Shown: piece after piece, positions 33,601 through 44,460 of the stretch | Numbering within the stretch: the stretch's first letter is position 1 | How the letters are laid out: the number at the start of each line of letters is the position of its first letter | DNA from: Leptasterias polaris | Lineage: Eukaryota; Echinodermata; Asteroidea; Forcipulatida; Asteriidae | Direction: 5' to 3' | Length of the DNA stretch: 64,000 nucleotides | Assembly (NCBI GenBank): GCA_037783415.1 | Contig: JAZGTN010000047.1 | Coordinates: forward strand, 2,790,001-2,854,000 | The notes under the pieces: model-generated | Seen by the model: the letters and a program-made list of their open reading frames with translations, nothing else | What the model was told of the DNA's origin: nothing | The model's database searches: none | Made by a program: the position numbers and the translations under genes

Positions 33601-35130
33601 GAGACATATTTTTGAAACGTTAAATAAACATAAGGTTTTAAGAAATTACTTTTGAAACAGCATCCTCCCCCCCCCCCCAAACCCGCAAAAAAAAATAAAA
33701 AATTGGTTGAGCCTCACAGATACTGGGGGTTGGTGACTATACCCATGTTTTCAGGATGAAATAGTTGATCAATTGGTTAAGGCGGCCATTTAGATAGTAG
33801 GCAAATTATGAATCCTCCAAAAAACAAAAGGTTTTAAGAAATTGTTTAGGAAGCACCCCCCCCCCCCCCCCCCCCCACCCGCTCCTAGGATAGGACATTA
33901 AATATAAACAAGAGAGTTTGGATTACGCACAATATGACTTAGAAATAAATGACTGGTAAAATCAAAAGTATTATTTTTTTCTACATTTAATGACAAAGAA
34001 GGAACTGACATAAAAGAACATTAAATATTGCCCATTTCTAAATGTCCGCCAATCAATTTGGTTTTGGCCCGTATCTCCGTCTACGAGCCTCACATACAAA
34101 CATTATAATTGCCATGGTGGTTCAGTCGCTTTTAAAAGGCGGCCATTTTGATTATTATAACATTGGTTTATGAAACCAAAAATAAACAGAAGGTTTTAAT
34201 CCAACAACATTTTTGTGACCACATTTAATGACAAAGAAGGAACTCGCATTAAATAACATTATATATAGCCAAAGTGCTATACTTGTACTTTAAAACAATC
34301 ATCCTACCCACCCCCCCCCCCCCCCCCCCCCCCCCACCCGCCTCAATGTAGGAAACTTGGATTAGCGCTCATAGGATTCACCGGTATTATACATTAAAAT
34401 TAAACAAGAGAAGTTTGATTAAGCACAATATGAACGTTACTCGAACAAAATAACTCCTCAAATTAATGTTTTACCTATCATTAACCAATATGTAAAGAAG
34501 GAACTAACATAAAATATTTCCAAAGTGCTATACTTGTATTTTCTAAGTACCATCCTCCCCCCCACCCCCGCCTCAATGTTGGAAACTTGAATGTATTAAG
34601 GATCCAGGAACCCAACAAGACACATAATTAAATTATTGGATCAGTCGGTTAAGGCGGCCATTTTAATAATAAAAATGGCCTCCAATCAATTTGGTTTTGG
34701 TCCGTAACATAAAATATTGCCAGGTTTTCAGGATGCAGGAACCCAATGAGACCAAATACAAACAATGTGGTACAGTTGCTTAAGTCGGCCATTTTTATTA
34801 TTGTAAAATTTGTTTCTGAAACCTAAAATAAACATAATGTTTTAATAAATTCCTTTTGAAGCACCCCCAAACCCGCTCATAGGATTGCACATTCAATAAA
34901 AACAAGAGAGTTTTGATTACGCACAATAGGCACTGGACAAAAATTACTCCTCAAATCAAATGTACACCTATCATGAAACAATATGTAAAGAAGGAACTAA
35001 CATTAAATGTTGCCAAAGTGCTATTCTTGTTTTTTCTAAGTACCATCCCCCCCGGCCTCAATGTTGATTGTTGGCAGGCATGCGATTGTGGGATTCAACA
35101 TTGTAGCGGGGGGGGGGGGGGGAGTTTTCA
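33600..35130. repeat. Tandem array with long poly(C) tracts
   Basis: Diverged units of a few hundred bp share 'acaagagagtttggattacg', 'gacaaagaaggaactgac' (about 33993, 34231, 34491, 34985), 'ggcggccattt' (about 33782, 34139, 34652) and homopolymer C runs of 10-29 bp (about 33668, 33856, 34309, 34557). A G run lies at about 35107-35122. Confidence 0.75.
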
Positions 35131-35237
35131 GAAAGTATTGAAAATTATTCGTTTGGTGTGGAAATTCTCCAATAATGGTATAACCGCTTTACAAATTGTT
35201 TACATAATTAACTTAATAGTTGAATTGTTGACCTAAT

Positions 35238-36967
35238 TTATCGCTTGGTGTGGAATTTTTCAAAGCATGGTATAACACACATTGGCTTGATACACTGCTT
35301 ACAAATCATGCGAGTTTGTTTCCGATTAGAGGTGGAACTGCATACAACACAGTCACGTTTCTTCCCGCCAACATTCGGACCCGGAAAGTGCCGAGTTGAA
35401 AGGGCGTTTGAAGCACTTGACACTTGACGGGCATGGTCAACTGGGTTGTTCTCGAAGCTTGAAATAAGTGCCTCTATCACCTTGACCCGAAAATCCAAAG
35501 TAGACAAGCTCTTGTTTGTATGGATGCTGTTGTGTACGACATTAGCATTAAGCAAACATATGTCTAGGATTGTCATAAAGACACGTTTCCACCATTTGAA
35601 TGTTTTGTGGGTATGAGTATAGTACGTGCATAATTGTCCTGCCAGATCCGTGCCCCCCATGTATTTATTGTAATCCTCGACTATGCACGGTTTTTTGATA
35701 TGACGAAGTCCTGTAGAAGTTTTCCGGCTCCGAATCTTTTTACTAGTGACACTGCAATCGCCATAGTTTGAGAGGAGAGTGACACGTTTTGTGTCCTGCC
35801 ACATAACGCATAGTTGGCCTGCTTTCTGAAAAAAATTGGGATCTGCACCGCTTTTCATAGGAAATTTTTTGGAGTTTGCTACGTCGGGTATCCCTAGGGT
35901 GGTATAGCGCACAGTTCCACAAGCTCCGAATCCTAGCTCAGACAACTTGGAGAACAGAGCCGGGCTAGTAAACCATCCATGTAGATGCAATGTCCTTTAT
36001 TTTCGAGTCCCCGCAAAAGGTTCAATACTATGTTGCCTGGTGCCCCTATTTCGGATGGATGGTTTGTCTCAGGATCACTTACAGAGGACTGTCCTTGTGG
36101 GCACCTGGGCTGCGATCCTGTGAACAACTCCCAGGCACATGTGTACCCTGTGTCGGATTCGTTCAATGAGAAAGATTTCAATCCCCATTTTGCGGCTTTT
36201 CTTGGCATGTACTGTTTGAAGCTCAGTCGTCCTTTGAATTTGACCATCGTCTCGTCCGGTGAAAGGCTTCGTCCCGGCTGGTACACCCGGAGGAATGATG
36301 GTAGTACAATGTTTAACAGTGGGCGTAATTTAGCAAGTTTGTCACGGGGAGAGTCGCCCTCGACATCTCTGTTATTGGCGAGGTGAAAAAATCTTAGGAT
36401 TGCAGTAAATCGGTTACGAGCCATGGTTGCTGAGTACAGGGGACTTCGTAGAATTTCAAACCTGGACCAATGCATGGAGTAACGAGGCCTTTTGTTGATT
36501 CCCATGCAAAGAGGTAGGGCCACGAATGCCATCATTTCAGGTACATCAGTTGGTCTCCATGCACACTTATTTTCTGCCCCCGCTCCCAATATTTGTTCAG
36601 CATAACGATTAGTCTCTAGTACCATCATCTGCCACACTGCTTCACAAAAGTACAGTTTGAAGATTTGTATGGGGGAGAACGAACTGAAGTATTCTGTAGC
36701 CCCGGTGTTTGCTGTAAATTTAACAGGCGGTCGCCGTGTGTAACAGTTGGCTTCACGCCATCCACACCTGAAATTCGGCTTATTCTTGGTCTTCTTACCC
36801 TTCTTAGAACAGGTTAATGTTGCTGTTGATGTCGAGGCCCTCAGCTCTGTATCATCACTGTCTTCTGACGTGTCCGAGTCATAAAGTGGCGAATCCTCGT
36901 CAGATGACATTTCTGAACCACTGTCTGCGAAAATTTCTTCCAATTTGTTTTCATTTTCATCGGCCAT
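35238..36967 (-). pseudogene. piggyBac-type transposase, one frameshift
   Basis: ATG at 36967. The first 344 codons have an acidic N-terminus and the piggyBac core, with the first catalytic Asp at residue 238 (SPDETMVKFKGR) and the second at 331 (HCIYMDG). There the frame shifts (a small deletion in the 'MD.W' codons near 35980). The second frame continues WFTSPALFSKLSE, then EDYNKYMGGTDLAGQ (third acidic block), KWWKRVF, and a Cys-rich C-terminus (CVVC...C..C...CVIPCF) typical of piggyBac-family DNA-binding tails. The enzyme would cut and paste at TTAA. Only this one break is visible, so the copy looks young. Confidence 0.85.
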
Positions 36968-37243
36968 GTTGTCAGAATGATCTCTTACTCGAGAATGCGT
37001 GGGGGGGGGACGCTTAACGTTCCCGCTTAAATTTTAAAACTTGCGACGCTTCAGGGCACACGCGGCCAGCTTGTTGCCGGGGGGATGGACGCAGGCGATT
37101 GAGGGGGCTATTAACATTTTGATAACTTACTTTTTGTCGATGTGCCAGAGAGGCTCATTGGTCACCAAGAATGCAAATAATTACGTGCCATACGGACTCA
37201 TTGGTCACCAAGTGGGATGTTGTTTTGAGCCGCTATGGCACGG

Positions 37244-37261
37244 CGGTACTGAAAGGGTTAA
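37244..37261 (-). mobile_element. piggyBac terminal end with TTAA
   Basis: Read on the minus strand the sequence is TTAA followed by CCCTTTCAGTACCG, a piggyBac-type terminus, about 280 bp upstream of the transposase start. Directly beyond the TTAA, LINE 3' coding sequence begins, so the element probably inserted in the LINE copy. The other end is not certain; CCCTTTCAGTACC preceded by TTAT at about 33265 is a candidate. Confidence 0.65.
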
Positions 37262-37842
37262 ATCTACCCGTTCTACAAGTGATGTTACTCTGCTGATCCG
37301 TCCCAGAGCGAGGCTGGTTTCTGCAGGTGATAGAATGTTCTCTGTAATTGGCCCTCAACTGTGGAACCAGCTTCCTAAGCAACTTTGGATAGCCAACAAT
37401 GTTGATATGTTCAATGGCCGACCGTGTTAATTCGCAAAGTAAAAGGAAAACCACGCAATTTCGTGGCATTTGTGTGGATCATTTCTAACCATATGCATTT
37501 CATAACAAACGGTTATGACAAACGCTTTTTATTAGACCATCTCGCCCGATCCAAGGCAACGTGTCCCTTTTTTAAGACAAACCTTTTACGTGCTTTTTAA
37601 ACCACTAAGTTACTACTTTTAGCAATGCTAGGTTTTTGACTTAGTTTTTTTCCTAACTGTATTTTACTTATTTGATTTGTTAGTGTACCAGTAATGTGTT
37701 TCTATAATTACATTTTAGCTGTAATTTCTCTAAGGTTTTATAACCGTATGGATTTTAAGGTGTTTTTCATTTAATTGTTAAGCGCCCAGGAGCATGTTTC
37801 ATGGATGTACGCTATATAAATAGTCATTATTATTATTATTAT
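37262..37842 (+). mobile_element. 3' end of an L2/CR1-like LINE
   Basis: The translation TSDVTLLIRPRARLVSAGDR, then FSVIGPQLWNQLP, is the typical C-terminal end of an L2/CR1-group ORF2. A second piece (PFFKTNLLRAF) ends at a stop near 37600. A non-coding tail follows, ending 'gctatataaatagtcatt' and (ATT)n at about 37825-37842. The 5' part is absent; the copy begins at the piggyBac TTAA. Confidence 0.75.
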
Positions 37843-38226
37843 GAGGAAAACCTTAGCAAATGAGTAAAAATGTCCGTAATAAGATATTCAGACAGGACTT
37901 AAACTAAGATGCATGTGTGACATGATATATTGTATAGTTTTAAGACATTAAGGTATACCTTTAATTGGCAGATTGACGTGATTGGTGTGTATACATGGGT
38001 GCGTTCACATTGGGTTCACATTGGTTCACATGGGTGCGTTCAAAGATGGCATATGCATAATTATTCCAAGCTTAACACATACCTTTCACAACAATATATC
38101 ATTCAGTTCATAAATTTACAACCTTTGAGGTCAACAGCGTGCACTGTTTTAACTTTCACAATCTTTGTTGACACAAATGTTATTACGTCTTGATGGTTTT
38201 TGTTTGCGCTACGTTAACGTTTACGT
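37843..38226 (+). other. Intron stretch between LINEs
   Basis: No gene. A triple 'gttcacattgg'-type repeat lies at about 38002-38035. Confidence 0.5.
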
Positions 38227-38411
38227 AGATAACTCGGCAGGATCCTTAAGTGAGGACGTAAAGCCAATTGGTGCTTGGTTGTTGGTGGAGTGCAGATCGG
38301 ACACAAAAGTGCTAACTTAAACAAAACTTGAAGAACTGAAAGTGCTGAAGACAAAAACATCTTTGACTCAATTGGTGCGGGGAACAGTGCAAGTAAAAAC
38401 TGAGCTGCTGC

Positions 38412-40064
38412 TTACAGACTTGAAATGACTCCTCCCCTGAAGGCCTCTAGATTTGGGGCAGCCGACACCACACCTGGGAGCGAGTTCCAAAGTTTCACTG
38501 TTCTTGGAAAGAAGGAGCTTCCATATAGCTGAGTGCGGCTGGTGATAGTCAGTAGTTTACATGGGTGGTAGGATCTGTTGTTGGAGGGTATCATTGGGGA
38601 CAAATAATGGGTGGTATTGATGGCTACAAGGTTGTGTTGAATCTTGTAGAGCATTGTCAGGCTGGCGGCTTGTCTTCTCCATTCTAGTGACTTCCACTCC
38701 AGATCATGCAGCATGGAAGAAACACTATCTCTGCGTTGGTATCGCTGGAGAGTAAACCTAGCTGCTCTTCTTTGTATACTCTCAACTCTGGTGATGTCTT
38801 TTTGGGTATGGGGGTTCCAAACTGTGCTACAGTACTCTAGGTGCGGTCGAACTAGGCCTATGTATGCTTTCTCACGGATCTTACTTGAACAGCGTCTTAG
38901 GTTCCGGCGTAGAAGGCCTAGCATTCTGTTTGCTTTGTTGGTAACTTTGTCTATATGATTCTGCCAGGACATGTTGCTCGAGAACGTGAGACCTAGATAA
39001 GGGTACTCTTCAACTGAAGTGAGTTGGTTACCTCCCAGGTGGTATTGGGTGCTGGTGATCTTACGGCGGCGAGTAAACCTCATCAGATGGCACATTTCTA
39101 CATTGAATTTCATCTGTCAGTCCAGAGACCATTGGTGGAGGCGGTCAATGTCATGCTGTAAGTTGGCACTGTCACAGGAGGAAGAAATTGACCGGTACAT
39201 GATGCAGTCGTCGGCAAACAAGCGCAGCTTGGAGGTGATGTTAGTTGGAATATCGTTGATAAATGTTAGGAAGAGGAGGGGCCAAGCACAGTACCTTGGG
39301 GCACCCCAGGTGTCACCGGAACCCAATCTGAAGCCTGACCATCGATGACTACTCGTTGGTTGCGTAGAGTCAGGAAATGAGATGTCCACTGTAGGATGGA
39401 TCCTCTAATGCCATAGTGTTGGAGTTTTCGTAAGAGTCGCTGATGGGGAACGCGATCGAAGGCCTTTGAGAAGTCCAACACTACTGCAGCTACCTGCTCG
39501 CGGTCGTCAATGGCTTTGGCAAGATCTTGAGCAGTAATAATCAGTTGGGTTTCGCAAGAGTGACCCGAACAGAAACCATGCTGGGCTTCAGTGAGTATAT
39601 TGTGATGGTTGTAGTGGTCCATGATGTTACTATAGATGATGTGTTCTAAGATCTTACTGCAAATTGATGTGATGGACACTGGGCGGTAGTTGGATGGTGC
39701 ACTTCTATCTCCCTTCTTGAAGATTGGTGAAATATTGGCAGTACGCCAATCAGATGGAAGAAAAGCCGGTGTCTAGGGACTTTTGAAAGATGTAGGTGAG
39801 GATTGGTGCGATCTCCATGGCAACTTCCTTCAGAACACGAGCTGGGAGGGTGTCTGGCCCAGTAACTTTCTTAGTATTCAGACGTGATAGAAGTTTAAGG
39901 ACTCCATCACATGAAACATTGATGTGGTTCATTTCAGGAAATTTACCATCACCAAGGTTCGGTATATTGGAGGTATTTTCAGATGTAAAAACAGAGCTGA
40001 ACTGGCGAGTGAATGCGGTAGCTTTACCTCTGCTATCGAAGATAACTTTATTACCAGATTTCAA
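38412..40064 (-). pseudogene. LINE reverse transcriptase and C-terminus
   Basis: Pieces in three frames. First: NVSCDGVLKLLSRLNTKK with VTGPDTLPARVLKEVA. Second: FSKAFDRVPHQRLLRKLQHY and TPGVPQGTVLGP. Third: FADDCIMY (catalytic F-A-D-D), then DIDRLHQWSLD, a stop, KFNVEMCHLMRFTRR, LGLTFSSNMSWQNHID, RMLGLLRRNLR, and a C-terminal LYGSSFFPRTVKLWNSLP ending at 38412. The order and motifs are those of CR1/L2-group LINE ORF2. A few indels and one nonsense change separate the pieces. Confidence 0.85.
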
Positions 40065-41290
40065 GGAGGAAATGTTGGCAGGCTCCTGTTTTTTGAGTTG
40101 ATAAACTTCCAGAATGACTTGTGAGAGCTGTCAGATGGGTCGCTGAACATATTATTTTTGAATTCCCAGTAGTTTTTCTCGCATTTCTTCTGCAGTTGCT
40201 TTTGGTAGGTACAAAAGGCTGACCAGTCGCTTGCTTTCTGAGAGGTTCTTGCTGTATTGAATAATTTCTGCTTCTTCCTAGAAGATTGCCTCTTTATTTC
40301 TCTGGTGATCCAAGGTTTGCTTTGGTTAGAACTGCACATTTTAAAGGGAATGTGTTTGTTCATCAGGTCAGTGACTCCAAATTTAAACAAGTTCCAATTT
40401 TCCTGGAGGGAATACTGGTCTGGGTTTGCATTGAAGAAAGAGTGTTGAAAGGCTGCTACATCTGAATGCAGACTGGGCATATCACCCCTACTGTAAATGA
40501 AAACTCTCCTTGGTTGTTTCTTATTGATTTTTGGCTTGAGGTTGAGTGTGAAGCACACCATGAGGTGATCGCTAATACCGTCAGTGACGCTGCAAGTTTC
40601 GATGAAGTTTGAATGGGACGTCAAAACCAAGTCAAGAATATTTTGGGTGGCATCTGCTATTCTTGTCGAATCTTTTACAGCCTGGTCCAAAAAGTGTTCG
40701 TTGCAAATATCCAGCAGTAGGGAACATTTAGAAGACTCATTTGCATACGGCTTAACTATTCTGTCAATCCAATCGATGTCTCCTAGATTGAAATCGCCTG
40801 CAACCACCAGGACAGCATTTTTGAACTTGTGTTGTATCTCGACTATATTGTCAGCAAGCTGTTGAAGGTTAGATGGGGCAGAGTTTGGAGGCCGGTAGAA
40901 GGATCCAATGATTAGTGGTCTATGGCCTTGGATGTGAATTTCGATCCACAAGAGTTCGGCATCAGAAACTGAGATATTAAACTCAGTTGCGATGAGGTGG
41001 TTTCTAATCATGATGAAGACTCCACCTTTTCGTCCGCTGGTTCTGTCCTTCCTGTAGGTTGTAAAACCGGGTGGGGTAATTTCTGCAGTACAGATGTTGC
41101 TGTTCAGGTGAGACTCTGTTCCAACAATAATGTCAGGCTTTTGTACCTCTATAACGGTATCCAGACGTGGTATCTTACTGTATAAACCATTGCAGTTGAC
41201 AACTATGGCTTTTAGCTTGTGGTGTTTACGTTTGGCGGGGGGAATCTGTGGGCCAAGATTGCTAGTTTTCGTAGGTGATGATGTTGCTAC
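40061..41290 (-). pseudogene. LINE APE-type endonuclease
   Basis: Open from about 41290 to 40061. Landmarks: VVNCNGLYSKIPRLD (active-site Asn region), IIVGTESHL (Glu), KGGVFI, FYRPPN, VVAGDFNLGDIDW (GDFN block), DLVLTS, and ISDHLMV (SDH block). Then comes a basic linker (KPWITREIKRQSSRKKQKL) toward the RT. The protein nicks target DNA to prime reverse transcription. The part upstream of Met 41011 has no ATG but is clearly the same domain. Confidence 0.85.
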
Positions 41291-41775
41291 GGTAGGCCTA
41301 TTTCCTCCCCTGAAAGCAAAGTATCCTCCAGATGATTGAAGGAGTTGGAAAACAGGTTGGGAGAAATGTCAAAAATTGAGGGAAGATTACCACTATTTGG
41401 AAGACCACATTCAGAACAAATCCATGTAATGTTACTCTGGGCATAGGATTGGTAAGTATCAATGGGCATACTCATACATTCTATGTGAAACCATCCCTCA
41501 CACTCTTCGCATTGGAGACAATGCTGACCCCACTTTGCAGGCTTCTTGCATACCAAGCATGGATACTTAATGGGACGAGGGCCTGGGTTGACTTCGGTAT
41601 CCCCAGCAAGTAGGATTAACATCAAAATACGAGTCGAATTGTTTTTGTAGTTGTACTTAGATTTTGGTCTCAAGGGTTGGAGCTTAAGAGCACCATGAAT
41701 ACAAAGTGTACTGTTTTTATCTATAAGCAGTGAAGAGGGTGTGGCCATTGGGCTATCAAATTTGAGGCCCATCAT
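41287..41775 (-). pseudogene. LINE ORF N-terminus: 2A-like peptide + PHD finger
   Basis: 162 codons from ATG 41775. Residues 52-66 read MLILLAGDTEVNPGP, a 2A-like ribosome-skipping motif (consensus D-V/I-E-x-N-P-G-P; here Thr in the second position), preceded by a hydrophobic run as usual. Residues about 73-123 are a PHD-type zinc finger: CLVC, CLQCEECEGWFHIEC, WICSEC. The frame ends LSGEEIGLP. A one-base shift near 41300 would lead straight into the endonuclease frame (PTVATSSPTKTSNLGP...). 2A-like motifs at this position are known in sea-urchin CR1-type LINEs. Confidence 0.8.
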
Positions 41776-42526
41776 TTCAATCCAGTATATGACAAAGTTA
41801 GGTGATGGTGGGGGATTGTAACATACATCGGGAGGGTCAGGAGCGGCAGTGTTGTTGTAGACATGGCTAGTAAATGCTGCTCTCCAGAAGCATAAAAGAC
41901 ATGTATAAGGACAAAGTATGGTACAACAGCATCATGGTGGAGCAGAAGCAGTATACTATCAGAAAAATGAATATATAAATTTGTATACATACAGTTTCCC
42001 ATCTACATGCACTCTAGTTGAATGTGGGAAACAATGATGATGATGGCCAAATGATGGATCAATGGCACTCAAGTCAGCAGTAAACCGCAGGGAAAGGATC
42101 CGAAATTTAGCACCTGCTGGAACTGCAGTAGAATTGTATACAGTGGGACACACAGGGGTGGCCCAGCGGGGGGAGAAACTAGCTCCAAAATGCACAAAAA
42201 TTGAAGATCTGAAGACCAGACTTGAATCAACCGATGTCAGTGGTAGGTTTGTAAAGGCGATGTCTGCTAGTTTGAAGGATTTGGCAAACGTTTGATACAC
42301 AAAGAAAGAAAGAAATACAACAATATTGCCACAGCGCGGCACAAGCACGTCCGATCTGCACAACAACCAACAACCAACCAAGCTAGGTGGCATACTCACA
42401 TTTTTGAGCACGTTTATTTTTGATAGGTAGTCTGCTGCCACCTAGCTTCGCAAGGCTGACAGTTTCTTATCGATATTTTAGTATATTTTTTGTACTTTGT
42501 TTTATTTTTGTATGTTTTTTTGTCAG

Positions 42527-42904
42527 CTCCATGTGGTCGCAGATCTATCGAGCTTTCACATCACGCTCAACCTGTTACCCTATCTTCTCCAAATAATCCC
42601 CGTATTGGTAGGTACTACAACAACCTGGAGTGTATTTGGCTGATAGTGGCACCCCCTGGAAACCATGTTTTCGTTACTGTAGAAGTATTACAATTGCGAG
42701 GTTCACCCGGTCGTTTCCCATTATCATTCGGCTGGGGTAACACAGCCGCAAAAAAGACAACACAGATTGGACCAAAGCTGACCATTGGTGAAAACCCACT
42801 GGTTGCATTTGCATCAAGGAACGCACTCATGTGGATTGCCTTTGTGGCAAATGTCGATGAAGTGAAAAGTCGGTTTTCGTTTCAATTAGAGTCAAGAACA
42901 AATG
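42527..42904 (+). CDS. Receptor exon: CUB domain 2
   Basis: Acceptor 'tttttttgtcag', donor G|GTAAGA, 378 nt (126 codons), phase 1-1. It shows the CUB pattern: PCGRRSIEL (first Cys), LSSPNNPRIGRYYNNLEC, then W-L-I-V-A-P-P-G, a final RFSFQLES strand. Only the first cysteine pair is present; the second pair usual in CUB domains is missing. CUB domains are ~110-residue extracellular beta-sandwiches that bind proteins or sugars, often through Ca2+. A longer open frame starting at 42490 is not the real start, because the splice acceptor lies inside it. Confidence 0.85.
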
Positions 42905-44364
42905 GTAAGAGTATACAATCTGCTAGAAGGCAGGCTGCATTCGCTAGAGGCAAAATTGAACAAATTGTTGTGCCTCCACACCTATGCATGCAGGCATGTG
43001 AATGAAGCCTCTCCTGTCCACTTTTACATACAAAGTAATCTCGAGATAAATCTAATCTGTATTCGCTAAAGTTAAAAAACATTTTGTCACTGTGTGGTTT
43101 GCAGTTTGGACAAGGGCGGGCATTTTGCCGCGATTCATCATTTACAAGCATGTTTATTCCTAAAATCGTGAACCCTAGGGGCTTGGAGTAGCCGCGTTCA
43201 TTGCCATTAGGCACAATTCAGTTTTCAAGGCATGAACACCAATTGCGCTTAAAAACAAACACGAACCAGGACTAGCTGCCTGCTTCTATCAAAATACTTT
43301 TTGAGAAAAGGCACCAGTACCACATTTAGCCACGCGCCAAGAGTGTGGGCTACCTGTGGAAGGCATTTCAACACAGTGATGTAATTGACAGTGAGGGTCA
43401 GTTTCTAGGGCGGAACAATTTCACAGTTCCAACCCCCTTCTGTTCATTATTAAAACTGTCACAATTTGTTACCATGAGCCCCTTTCTAAAACTCCGTATC
43501 ATTGTGATATACAATCCTTTCACAATGGTCTAAACAGATGGATAGAAGCCCTCTAGAACCCAGGAAACACCTTCAATAACAAATGAAAACATTACCCATG
43601 GTTATTATTATTAATAATAACTATGACATAATTATGCTCATTTTATGCATGCAGTTCGGGTAAGCTACCATTACGAGGTGGTACTGTTTTAACAGTACGT
43701 TTGAATAGTGTGGGATAAAACCTTGAAACGCCCTTGTAACAGTCTATGTAAACAATGCATCCTACTTGAATGGCCGATTCTAAACAGGGGCAGACCTGTC
43801 CTTTGGAGAGCAGGGCCTAACTCAATCACATCAGCTGGGATTTATTAGTATTGCCCCCAAGGCATGAACAAATCTGTTTGTTTGGGTGTCATTTTATTGG
43901 TCATTGACATTGAATCCCCTACCAGACGATACTTTTACCAGGCGTTTTGGCTTGACTTCAATATGGATTGAATGGATTTAAAAAGATAAATTAAGACCCT
44001 TTTTTACAGACGGACTTCCAAATAGGGGCTCATGCCACACCATAGAGTTTTAATCTCCACTACATTCAGACGCAGCTCCATAAATCAAATCTTACCATTA
44101 AATGCCAAACATGCAGCTCACTTTTTAGAAGTGGGCTATGGATGTCTTATATATTTGTCTTTGTTATTTTTTTTTGCTGAACTCTTGTATCGATTTAAAA
44201 AAAAATCAAGTTATGATTCCCGAGTCGTTTTAATCACTCAAGCATGAAATGGTGGGTAGGGTTTCGCACAAGTGAGTGGAATTTGACTACAGTATTGACT
44301 TTAAAATTACTGGTTAAACCGCAACCTTTTTGCTGACACTTGTATCAATTTAATGCTATTCCAG
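42905..44364 (+). other. Intron
   Basis: No coding signal. The last 140 bp (from about 44222) are duplicated downstream of the next exon at about 44826-44970. Confidence 0.6.
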
Positions 44365-44460
44365 TTAGTTGTGAGGAGGATCAAATAACGTGTGGTTCGC
44401 CGGATCTATTATGCCTCGCAGGACATTTGACTAGGATCACGGTACTACAACATTGTGGAA
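44365..44460 (+). CDS. Receptor exon: degenerate half-LDLa
   Basis: Acceptor 'gctattccag', donor A|GTAAGT, 96 nt (32 codons), phase 1-1. VSCEEDQITC, DLLC and a last QHCG give four cysteines in LDLa-like spacing for the first half. The second half (CDG..DC....DE..C) with the Ca2+ ligands is absent. Both splice signals are good and the frame is kept, so it is probably still used, but it cannot fold as a normal Ca2+-bound LDLa. If skipped, the frame of the gene would be unchanged. A decayed duplicate of its upstream intron and acceptor follows at 44826-44970. Confidence 0.65.

Larger units (their letters stand above)
38227..42440 (-). mobile_element. Nearly full-length CR1-like LINE
   Basis: On the minus strand: a 5' leader (about 41776-42440), an ORF starting at 41775 with a 2A-like peptide and PHD finger, an APE-type endonuclease, a reverse transcriptase and a C-terminal region ending at 38412, then a short 3' tail. 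The domains stand in the order usual for CR1-group LINEs with PHD fingers. At least four defects are visible: frameshifts near 41300, 40062, 39700 and 39290, and a nonsense codon near 39117. The exact ends are inferred, not marked by a clear target duplication. Confidence 0.75.

Noticed and set aside
42062..42295. Plus-strand frame upstream of CUB 2
   Set aside because: Lies antisense in the leader of the CR1-like LINE; no domain and no matching splice sites.
42490..43005. 171-codon frame beginning at 42490
   Set aside because: Only 42527-42904 is exon; the frame's start and end are intronic, as shown by the acceptor and donor and by phase.
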